This document shows, piece after piece, positions 7,396 through 13,581 of a stretch of DNA of 13,744 bases. This DNA comes from QHBQ01 sp038230695 (GTDB taxonomy: Bacteria; Chloroflexota; Chloroflexia; QHBQ01), in the NCBI GenBank assembly GCA_038230695.1, contig JBBRMT010000121.1, positions 1 to 13,744 of the forward strand, in the 5' to 3' direction. Positions within the stretch are counted from its first letter, which is position 1. Each line of letters starts with the position of its first letter. Both the position numbers and the translations under genes were made by a program. Under the pieces are notes generated by a model, which saw only the letters and a list, made by a program, of their open reading frames with translations, was not told the DNA's origin and ran no database searches.

Positions 7396-7941
7396 GTGCG
7401 CGAGGGCGCAAGCCTGGGTGATAACTGCATCGTCGGCAAGGCCGCTTATATTGACAGCGGCGTGCAGATTGGCCGCAACTGCAAGATCCAGAACCGCGCC
7501 AGTGTCTATCACGGTGTTACTATAGAAGACGGTGTATTTGTCGGCCCCCATGTCTGCTTCACCAACGACCTCGAACCCCGCGCCATCAACATTGATGGTA
7601 GCCTGAAGAGCGATGCCGATTGGACCGAGAGCAAGACGCTAGTGCGTACAGGTGCAGCGGTGGGCGCTAACAGCACCATTGTTGCCGGTATCACCATCGG
7701 GCAATGGGGCATGGTCGGAGCCGGTTCGGTCGTCACCCACGACGTGCCGGATTATGGCCTGGTTTACGGCAACCCGGCGCGACTGCGCGGCTACGTGGGT
7801 GCGTGCGGCAACAAGCTGCACCCCGAAGGCGATGCCGATCTTGATGGCCTCACCCTATACGTTTGCGCCAAATGTAGCGAACTACATCGCCTACCGCTGA
7901 TCGAAACGTTTCAGCCTGCCGAGGAGTTATTTATTTTGTAG
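7396..7941 (+). CDS. wbpD: Left-handed beta-helix N-acetyltransferase (WbpD/WlbB-like)
   Basis: The enzyme family uses acetyl-CoA to acetylate the 3-amino group of a UDP-amino sugar, in WbpD's case UDP-GlcNAc(3NH2)A. The product from GTG 7396 is 181 residues and begins VREGASLGDNCIVGKAAYID. Hexapeptide repeats run through most of it, followed by GVFVGPHVCFTNDLEPRA, the family's FTND region, and TIVAGITIGQWGMVGAGSVV. After VYGNPARLRG the C-terminus has a Cys (ACGNKL) and CAKC, which may form a small zinc site. The GTG is given because it is the first canonical in-frame start, with a weak AGG 5 bases before it. The coding similarity extends upstream by about 25-30 residues, so this is probably not the ancestral start. 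Neighbouring DegT and Gfo/Idh genes fit the same pathway. Confidence 0.85.
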   Translation: MREGASLGDNCIVGKAAYIDSGVQIGRNCKIQNRASVYHGVTIEDGVFVGPHVCFTNDLEPRAINIDGSLKSDADWTESKTLVRTGAAVGANSTIVAGITIGQWGMVGAGSVVTHDVPDYGLVYGNPARLRGYVGACGNKLHPEGDADLDGLTLYVCAKCSELHRLPLIETFQPAEELFIL

Positions 7942-7954
7942 GAGCATAATGTAG
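7940..7954 (+). promoter_or_regulatory. Start-stop mini-ORF with ribosome binding site
   Basis: AGGAG (7940-7944, overlapping the acetyltransferase TAG stop) is followed after CATA by ATG TAG (7949-7954), a start codon directly followed by a stop. It sits just before a palindrome and 67 bases before the aminotransferase start. Such elements can hold or recycle ribosomes, but a chance match is quite possible. Confidence 0.25.
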
Positions 7955-7974
7955 GGCGTGATAAATCACGCCCT
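7953..7974. repeat. Palindromic element between acetyltransferase and aminotransferase genes
   Basis: AGGGCGTGA (7953-7961) and TCACGCCCT (7966-7974) form a perfect 9-bp stem with a TAAA loop (extendable to 10 bp around AA). It begins 11 bases after the acetyltransferase stop. There is no T-run after it, so it looks like a REP-type intergenic element or mRNA stabiliser rather than a rho-independent terminator. Confidence 0.7.
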
Positions 7975-8020
7975 GCCGAAACTAGAGCAGCCTGTAAATT
8001 ACCGAGAGGAGACTTGTTTC

Positions 8021-9160
8021 ATGAGCGTAGTATCCACTGCGACCCCGCCCGCACCGTCGCTGGGGGTAAGCCCCAAGCAGCCGATGATCCAGATGGCGAA
8101 GCCAATGCTCGGCGCGGAGGAAAAGGCCGCGATTATGCGGGTGCTGGACTCCGGCTACATCGTGCAAGGGCCTATGGTCAAGGAGTTCGAGGACAAGTGG
8201 GCGGCGATGTGTGGCGTGAAGCACGCTGCTGCCGTAATCAATGGCACGATGGGATTGCATCTTGGTCTGCTTGCCGCTGGGGTTGGCCCCGGCGATGAGG
8301 TCATCTGCCCCGCCTTCACCTTCATAGCTACCGGCAACGCCGCTCTCTACTGCGGCGCACGCCCGGTGTTTGTGGACATTGACTACGATACCTTCAATAT
8401 TGACGTGAACCAGATTGAAGCGGCAATCACCCCGAAGACGAAAGCGATCGAGCCAGTCAGCCTCTACGGTCTGCCTGCTAATATGCCTGCCATCGCCGAG
8501 ATTGCCGAGCGGCATGGGCTGGCGATCGTCGAGGATGCCTGCCAGGCGGTGGGCGCAAGCATCAACGGGCGGCGCACCGGCAGTTGGGGCATTGGCGTGT
8601 TCAGCCTATATGCCACCAAGAATGTGACTACCGCCGAGGGTGGCGTTCTCACCACCAATGACGACAAGATTGACGATTACATCCGCATTGCCCGCGCCCA
8701 GGGGATGCGTACCCGTTATTACCACGAGATGCTGGGCTACAACTACCGCATGACCGACATTCAGGGCGCAATAGGCTCCGCACAGATGGATAAGTTGGGC
8801 GCACTGACCGAGCAACGCATTCGCAACGCCGCCTTCTACGATGCCAACCTGCATGGGGTGGAAATGCCGAAGGTGCCGGAAGGCTACCGCCACGACTACC
8901 ATCAGTACACCATCAAGCTGCCAAAGGGCATTGACCGTGACACCGCCCGCGTCCGCCTGCTTGAGCAGGGCGTTGCCACCGATGTATACTATCCAGTGCC
9001 GGTCTACCGCCAGCAGGTTTACATCGAGCTGGGCTACAATATGAGCTTGCCCGTCACCGAGGATGTCACCGCCCGTTGCCTCTCCATCCCCGTTCACCCC
9101 GCGCTGACCCAGGAAGAGCTTGAGCGAGTGGCCGCTGCCGTTAACGGGCTGACTGCGTGA
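8021..9160 (+). CDS. wbpE: DegT/DnrJ/EryC1-family PLP aminotransferase (WbpE-like)
   Basis: The family transfers an amino group to a keto group on a nucleotide sugar using pyridoxal phosphate. The 379-residue product has the expected landmarks: the start of the core domain IQMAKPMLGAEE (23-34), SGYIVQGP (44-51), NGTMGLHLGL (74-83), GDEVICPAFTF (91-101), IVEDACQAVGA (169-179, with Asp172 facing the cofactor) and SLYATKNVTTAEGG (195-208), where Lys200 is the likely Schiff-base lysine. GYNYRMTDIQGAIG (239-252) follows. ATG 8021 is chosen because GAGAGGAG (8004-8011) is 9 bases upstream; an earlier in-frame start at 7958 lies within the palindrome. With the Gfo/Idh protein it most likely makes a 3-amino sugar; that position is inferred from context. 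Confidence 0.92.
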   Translation: MSVVSTATPPAPSLGVSPKQPMIQMAKPMLGAEEKAAIMRVLDSGYIVQGPMVKEFEDKWAAMCGVKHAAAVINGTMGLHLGLLAAGVGPGDEVICPAFTFIATGNAALYCGARPVFVDIDYDTFNIDVNQIEAAITPKTKAIEPVSLYGLPANMPAIAEIAERHGLAIVEDACQAVGASINGRRTGSWGIGVFSLYATKNVTTAEGGVLTTNDDKIDDYIRIARAQGMRTRYYHEMLGYNYRMTDIQGAIGSAQMDKLGALTEQRIRNAAFYDANLHGVEMPKVPEGYRHDYHQYTIKLPKGIDRDTARVRLLEQGVATDVYYPVPVYRQQVYIELGYNMSLPVTEDVTARCLSIPVHPALTQEELERVAAAVNGLTA

Positions 9161-9169
9161 TATTATGCT

Positions 9170-9201
9170 CCTCCCCCAGCGGGGGAGGCTGGGAGGGGGG
9201 C
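9170..9201 (+). repeat. GC-rich hairpin repeat downstream of the aminotransferase gene
   Basis: CCTCCCCC (9170-9177) pairs with GGGGGAGG (9181-9188) across an AGC loop, followed by CTGGGAGGGGGG (9189-9200). The design (C-run, short loop, G-run, then a second G-rich block) is shared with the element inside mfd at 1456-1517 and, more loosely, with 11389-11421. No T-run follows, so a terminator is not clearly supported. Confidence 0.7.
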
Positions 9202-9250
9202 CAGCAAAGCCCACCAGCGCCATCTTAACTATACGTAAACAGGGGTAAAC

Positions 9251-10210
9251 ATGGAAAAGCGCAGACTGGGCAAGAATGGTCCTGAAATCACCACAATCGG
9301 GCTGGGGGCATGGGCAATTGGCGGAAGCAGCACCAGTTTCAGTTGGGGTGAGCAGGACGACAACGAGTCGATCAGGGCGATCCAGGCGGCGCTCGATAGC
9401 GGCGTGAGCTGGATTGACACTGCCGCTGCCTATGGCTTCGGCCACTCGGAAGAGGTGGTGGGCAAGGCGGTGCAAGGTAGACGCGACCAGACGCTGTTGT
9501 TCACCAAGTGCGGGCTGATAAAGGACCCTAATAGCCGCGATGCAATACGCGACCTCAGCCCCGCCTCAATCCGCCGCGAGTGCGAGGACAGCCTGCGCCG
9601 TCTCAATACTGATTATATAGACCTCTACCAGTTCCACTGGCCCGATGACCGCACCGGCACGCCGCTGGAAGAAAGCTGGGCCACGATGCGCGAGCTGGTC
9701 AAAGAGGGCAAAGTGCGTTCCGCCGGGGTCAGCAACTTCGATGTCGCGCTGATTAAGCGATGCCTCGCGGTTGGGCCAGTGGATTCCTTGCAGCCACCCT
9801 ATAGCCTGCTGCGCCGCGAGTATGCCGACGAAACGCTGCCCTTCTGCAAGCAGAACGGCATTGGTGTGATTGTCTACAGCCCGATGCAGTCTGGCCTGCT
9901 CACTGGCAAGTTCGATATCAGCAAAGTGGCCGAGGACGACTGGCGCAGGCGCAACCGAATGTTCGTCGAACCGCGTCTATCTAACAACCTTGCCTTTATC
10001 GAGCGCATTCGCCCCATCGCCGAGCGGCACGGCAAAACTGTCGGCCAACTGGCGATTGCCTGGGTGTTGATGAACCCGGCAGTAAGCGGCGCGATTGTGG
10101 GCGCACGCAGCCCCCAGCAGGTGGCGGAGAACAATAGTGCAGCCGACTGGCGCTTGAACGACGCTGAGATGGCCGAGATGCAGCAGGCCATCGCCGAAAC
10201 GGGAGTATAG
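9251..10210 (+). CDS. Aldo/keto reductase
   Basis: This is a cytoplasmic NAD(P)H-dependent carbonyl reductase of 319 residues. The catalytic tetrad is in place: Asp56 and Tyr61 (WIDTAAAYG), Lys86 (LFTKCG) and His129 (YQFHWPD). Cofactor-binding features include GVSNF (159-163), VYSPMQSGLLTGK (208-220) and GARSPQQVAEN (284-294). AGGGG (9241-9245) lies 5 bases before ATG 9251. It sits between the aminotransferase and the Gfo/Idh dehydrogenase, although no aldo/keto reductase is needed in the Wbp route. It may act on a keto-sugar intermediate, regenerate a cofactor or serve an unrelated reaction. The substrate is unknown. Confidence 0.92.
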   Translation: MEKRRLGKNGPEITTIGLGAWAIGGSSTSFSWGEQDDNESIRAIQAALDSGVSWIDTAAAYGFGHSEEVVGKAVQGRRDQTLLFTKCGLIKDPNSRDAIRDLSPASIRRECEDSLRRLNTDYIDLYQFHWPDDRTGTPLEESWATMRELVKEGKVRSAGVSNFDVALIKRCLAVGPVDSLQPPYSLLRREYADETLPFCKQNGIGVIVYSPMQSGLLTGKFDISKVAEDDWRRRNRMFVEPRLSNNLAFIERIRPIAERHGKTVGQLAIAWVLMNPAVSGAIVGARSPQQVAENNSAADWRLNDAEMAEMQQAIAETGV

Positions 10211-10397
10211 GCAAAAATCCTGTTCCTTGAGGGCTAATCGTTGCCCACAGGTGGTGAAGGGCCGTAGTAGTGAAGATAACCCGCCGCTTGCCAAGTTGCT
10301 GCGGGCTGGGAGCGAGTTTCCGAGCGCTGATGCAAAACTATGCTAATAGTAGATGTCAATGTGCAACGCCATTAGTGGTTGCATGGTTAGGGGAACG

Positions 10398-11387
10398 ATG
10401 AAAGCAGCAGTTATCGGCGTGGGCGCAATTGGCCGCAACCACGCCCGCCTGTACAATGAAATCGAGGGTGTCGAGCTTGTCGCCGTTGCCGACAACGATC
10501 CGGCAGCGGCAGCGCGAGTGGGTGGGCAACTGCACACCAAAAGCTACGGCGACTACCGCGAGATGCTCAAGCAGGAGCAGATTGACGTAATCAGCGTGTC
10601 GGTGCCGACCATGCTGCATCATCAGGTTGCGCTCGACTGCATCGCCGCTGGGGTAAACGTGCTGGTGGAGAAGCCGATTGCCGCCACCGTTGCCGAAGGT
10701 GAGGCGATGATCGCGGCGGCAGCCAAAGCGGGGGTAAAGTTCACCGTCGGCCACATCGAACGCTTCAACCCCGCTATTATCGAACTGAAGCGGCGGCTGG
10801 ATGCAGGTGAGATTGGCCGCGTCTTCCAGGTTCATGCCCGACGGCTCGGCCCCTTCCCTGCCCGTATCCGCGATGTGGGAGTGGTTATTGACCTCGCCAT
10901 CCACGATGTAGACATCATGCGCTACCTGGTTGGCAGCGAGGTTAGCCGTGTCTACGCCGAGACCGCCCAGAACCTCAACACCGCGCACGAAGATCTGCTC
11001 AGTGGCCTGCTCCGCTTTAGCAACGGCACGATTGGTGTGCTGGACATCAACTGGCTAACCCCCACCAAGATCCGCGAGTTGCAGGTGACTGGTGAAAAGG
11101 GGATGTTCCTTGCCAGTTATCTCACCCAGGATCTCTTCTTCTACGAGAACGATTACGTCAACACCGAGTGGGATACCATCAGCAATATCACCGGCGTAAG
11201 CGAGGGCAAGATGGTGCGGCTACGGATAGACCGCAAGGAGCCGCTGCGCGTCGAGCTAGAGAGCTTCATTCGTTGCGTCGCCAGCGACACTGCGCCCCTA
11301 GTCAGCGGCGAAGATGGCCTGCACGCGCTGGCAGTGGTGCAGAAGATCGTTGAGTCTGGCGAACAGAATCAGGCTCTCGATCTCTAA
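10398..11387 (+). CDS. Gfo/Idh/MocA-family dehydrogenase (WbpB/GnnA-like)
   Basis: This family oxidises a sugar hydroxyl with NAD. The 329-residue product has the N-terminal Rossmann motif VIGVGAIGRNHARLY (5-19), EKPIAA (91-96) with the conserved Lys92, GHIERFNPAI (118-127) and DLAIHDVDIMRYL (165-177), in which Asp165, His169 and Asp170 are the family's active-site pattern. The GHIERFNPA stretch is typical of UDP-GlcNAc 3-dehydrogenases (GnnA-like) and of WbpB-like proteins. Paired with the DegT aminotransferase it would make the 3-amino sugar. ATG 10398 is chosen because AGGGGA (10389-10394) directly precedes it and MKAAVIG is the usual family start; an upstream ATG at 10353 adds 15 unrelated residues. 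The 187 bases between this gene and the aldo/keto reductase hold no recognisable element. Confidence 0.9.
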   Translation: MKAAVIGVGAIGRNHARLYNEIEGVELVAVADNDPAAAARVGGQLHTKSYGDYREMLKQEQIDVISVSVPTMLHHQVALDCIAAGVNVLVEKPIAATVAEGEAMIAAAAKAGVKFTVGHIERFNPAIIELKRRLDAGEIGRVFQVHARRLGPFPARIRDVGVVIDLAIHDVDIMRYLVGSEVSRVYAETAQNLNTAHEDLLSGLLRFSNGTIGVLDINWLTPTKIRELQVTGEKGMFLASYLTQDLFFYENDYVNTEWDTISNITGVSEGKMVRLRIDRKEPLRVELESFIRCVASDTAPLVSGEDGLHALAVVQKIVESGEQNQALDL

Positions 11388-11388
11388 A

Positions 11389-11421
11389 CCCCCTCTCCTC
11401 GCCGGGGGAGAGGGCGGCGGT
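11389..11421 (+). repeat. GC-rich hairpin repeat after the Gfo/Idh gene
   Basis: CCCTCTCC (11391-11398) pairs with GGAGAGGG (11407-11414) across TCGCCGGG, then CGGCGGTGAG follows. It starts one base after the stop codon. This resembles the dispersed CCCCTCTCC...GGGAGAGGG-GGTGAGG hairpins seen in many GC-rich bacterial genomes and is a sibling in design of 9170-9201. Confidence 0.65.
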
Positions 11422-11450
11422 GAGTGGCGGGAACCAACCGCGAAGCCAAT

Positions 11451-11477
11451 CCGTCTGTAGATTCAGACGGAGGTGAG
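11451..11477 (+). promoter_or_regulatory. Hairpin abutting a near-perfect ribosome binding site
   Basis: CCGTCTG (11451-11457) pairs with CAGACGG (11464-11470) across TAGATT. The last two stem bases (GG at 11469-11470) are the first two bases of GGAGGTGA (11469-11476), a perfect anti-16S match 4 bases before ATG 11481. Folding would mask part of the ribosome site, which suggests translational control of the following gene. A fortuitous stem is also possible. Confidence 0.45.
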
Positions 11478-11480
11478 AAT

Positions 11481-12236
11481 ATGCTACACGAATCCCAACA
11501 ACATACCCGCGCGATACTCCCCGATGACGTGGAGCCGGAGCCGCTGATCAAGCCCTACCCGGGCGATGCGATCAAGCTGGATGCGGTCAAGCCGCAAGCA
11601 GATCCGCCCGTGGTTGCAGGTCAGCCACACCACAGCAGAATGCCACTACTCATCGCGGGGTTGGCGCTTGTTCTGTTTGCAGCGGTAGGTGCAGGATTCT
11701 GGTGGGGCGCATACGATGCAAGTCAGAAAATGCCAATACTAGCGCCAGTCAGCGGCCAAGCGCCAAACGTGCCAACGCAAGCACAGCCAGTTTCACCAGT
11801 AACCGAACCAGGATTGTTCCGACCTCATTACACCACATCAATAGGCGATGGTCCATTGAGCCACGTTAGTTATTCCGATGGCATGGCACCTTATAGCGAC
11901 ATCTACCTGCATCAACACCATGACAACGTGCAGCGCATCTGGTATCAAGACCAACCTAACGGTTGCGATACGGTTCGAATTAATAGCAACAAAATCTGGT
12001 TCGTCACCCATGCTCCAGCGGCAATTACGATAAACGACCAGACAATTGCACGCATCAGTCAGGATACCATTGTCGATGGCTATTCTTTTGATTGGTCAGT
12101 AAAAGTTGGTGACAGGGTTTGCCTTAATGGTGGGCAGCCAGGCACCACGCCGCGTTCATTTTATCTATGGGTAGGACCTGATGTATATAAATGGCAGGAC
12201 AGTCATTGTTATCGGGGCAATTGTGTGGCCTACTGA
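11481..12236 (+). CDS. Unrecognised single-pass membrane protein
   Basis: I do not recognise this 251-residue protein. Residues 1-52 are hydrophilic and acidic/Pro-rich. A single transmembrane helix spans about 54-76 (MPLLIAGLALVLFAAVGAGFWW). A Pro/Gln-rich linker (about 84-110) leads to an outside domain rich in Tyr, His, Trp, Asp and short strands, with four Cys (162, 214, 243, 248) that could make two disulfides. No catalytic motif is evident. The GC content of its 3' half (about 42-52 percent by line) is well below the neighbours (about 62 percent), suggesting recent acquisition or relaxed codon use. ATG 11481 is chosen for its strong ribosome binding site (GGAGGTGA); an upstream GTG at 11424 lacks one. 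It sits within the sugar operon and may help in polymer export or assembly, but this is only context. Confidence 0.75.
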   Translation: MLHESQQHTRAILPDDVEPEPLIKPYPGDAIKLDAVKPQADPPVVAGQPHHSRMPLLIAGLALVLFAAVGAGFWWGAYDASQKMPILAPVSGQAPNVPTQAQPVSPVTEPGLFRPHYTTSIGDGPLSHVSYSDGMAPYSDIYLHQHHDNVQRIWYQDQPNGCDTVRINSNKIWFVTHAPAAITINDQTIARISQDTIVDGYSFDWSVKVGDRVCLNGGQPGTTPRSFYLWVGPDVYKWQDSHCYRGNCVAY

Positions 12237-12266
12237 TAGTCAGCACTAACCCAAACGAGGAGATAA

Positions 12267-13577
12267 ATGGCCGAGTTCAGCGTAGCAGTTGTAGGCTTGG
12301 GCAAGATTGGGATGCCGCTTGCGGCGCAGTATGCCTCGCGGGGGCTGATGGTGCATGGCGCGGATGTCAATACCGAGGTGGTGGCGATGGTCAATGCGGG
12401 CAAATCGCCAGTGATTGAGGAGGCCGGGCTGGAGGAGGCGGTGGCTAAGGCGCACCATGCTGGCCTGCTCGATGCCACTACCGACACCGCTGCCGCCGTT
12501 AGCCAGAGCAACGTGGTTGTCCTCGTCGTACCGCTGATGGTGAACAAGGATAAGCAAATTGACTACCGTATCGTGGACAGCGCCACCGCTGATGTGGCGC
12601 GTGGTTTGCAGCCAGGCACACTGGTCATCTTCGAGACTACCCTGCCCGTCGGCACTACCCGCACCCGCATTGGCGCGATGCTGGAACAGGGTTCGGGGCT
12701 GAAGGTGGGCCGCGATTTTCTGCTAGCCTTCAGCCCGGAGCGGGTCTACTCCGGACGCATCTTCGCCGACCTACGTAACTACCCCAAGATTGTCGGCGGC
12801 GTTGATGAGGCTAGCGCGACACGAGCGGTGGACTTCTACCGTGCTGCGCTCGACGAGGGTACACCCATCAAGCTGGTTGCCAACGCCGAAACCGCTGAGT
12901 TCGTCAAGCTGGCGGAGACTACCTACCGCGATGTGAATATCGCCCTTGCCAACGAGTTCGCCCGCTTTGCCGCCGCGAACGGCATTGACGCGCTCGATGC
13001 CTTCGATGCCGCCAACACCCAGCCTTATTCGCACATCCACAAACCAGGTGTGGGCGTAGGCGGACACTGCATCCCCGTCTATCCCTACTTCCTGCTCGAT
13101 GCTGCTGCCGAAGGTGAACTCGACCTGGTGCGCCGCAGCCGCGCCTTGAACGATAGCATGGCTGCTTACGGACTGGATTTGCTAGTAGGTGAGATGGGCG
13201 ACCTTAGCGGTAAGCGGGTGCTGCTGCTGGGCCTGAGCTACCGCGAGAACGTCAAGGAGGATGCCTTCTCCACCGCCCACCTTCTTATTGCCGAACTGAA
13301 GCGGCGCGGTGCAACCGTGCTACTTAACGATCCGCTGTGGAGCGCGGAAGAGCTAGCACGACATGGCGATGGAGCGGAGGTGGTCAGCGACATCTACGCC
13401 GCCCACCCCGACGCAGTGATTATCCAGGCGTACCACCAGCAGTACGCGAAGCTGCTCGACTGGGCGAAGCTGGCGGCAGCTGGTTGCCGCGCTATCCTTG
13501 ATGGGCGTAACGCGTTGCGCCAGCAGCGGGGGGCCATCGAAGCAGTGGGGCTATTTTATCTAGGCGTGGGGCAATAG
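12267..13577 (+). CDS. wecC: UDP-N-acetyl-sugar 6-dehydrogenase (WecC/WbpA family)
   Basis: The family oxidises C6 of a UDP-N-acetylhexosamine twice with NAD to give the uronic acid, in the cytoplasm. The 436-residue product has the N-terminal Rossmann motif VVGLGKIGMPLA (8-19), ETTLPVGTTR (123-132), FSPERVYSGR (155-164), KLAETTYRDVNIALANEFA (214-232) and the catalytic stretch GVGVGGHCIP (261-270) with nucleophile Cys268. The C-terminal UDP-binding domain begins near GKRVLLLGLSYREN (315-328). GAGGAG (12257-12262) sits 4 bases before ATG 12267. The SPERVYSGR form resembles UDP-ManNAc dehydrogenases, but in this operon it could equally act on UDP-GlcNAc, as WbpA does. The choice decides which sugar acid is made. 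Confidence 0.92.
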   Translation: MAEFSVAVVGLGKIGMPLAAQYASRGLMVHGADVNTEVVAMVNAGKSPVIEEAGLEEAVAKAHHAGLLDATTDTAAAVSQSNVVVLVVPLMVNKDKQIDYRIVDSATADVARGLQPGTLVIFETTLPVGTTRTRIGAMLEQGSGLKVGRDFLLAFSPERVYSGRIFADLRNYPKIVGGVDEASATRAVDFYRAALDEGTPIKLVANAETAEFVKLAETTYRDVNIALANEFARFAAANGIDALDAFDAANTQPYSHIHKPGVGVGGHCIPVYPYFLLDAAAEGELDLVRRSRALNDSMAAYGLDLLVGEMGDLSGKRVLLLGLSYRENVKEDAFSTAHLLIAELKRRGATVLLNDPLWSAEELARHGDGAEVVSDIYAAHPDAVIIQAYHQQYAKLLDWAKLAAAGCRAILDGRNALRQQRGAIEAVGLFYLGVGQ

Positions 13578-13581
13578 CCTA

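Noticed and set aside
8606..9475. Minus-strand open frame of 289 codons opposite the aminotransferase and aldo/keto reductase
   Set aside because: It is antisense to conserved motifs of both enzymes and reads through the GC-rich repeat; it is a shadow frame.
10209..10340. Short plus-strand open stretch in the gap before the Gfo/Idh gene, ending SADAKLC
   Set aside because: It has no ATG, no ribosome site and no recognised similarity; a decayed gene is possible but not supportable.
10317..10344. Possible promoter TTTCCG-16-TATGCT upstream of the Gfo/Idh gene
   Set aside because: Both hexamers are poor matches, so I do not annotate it as an internal promoter.
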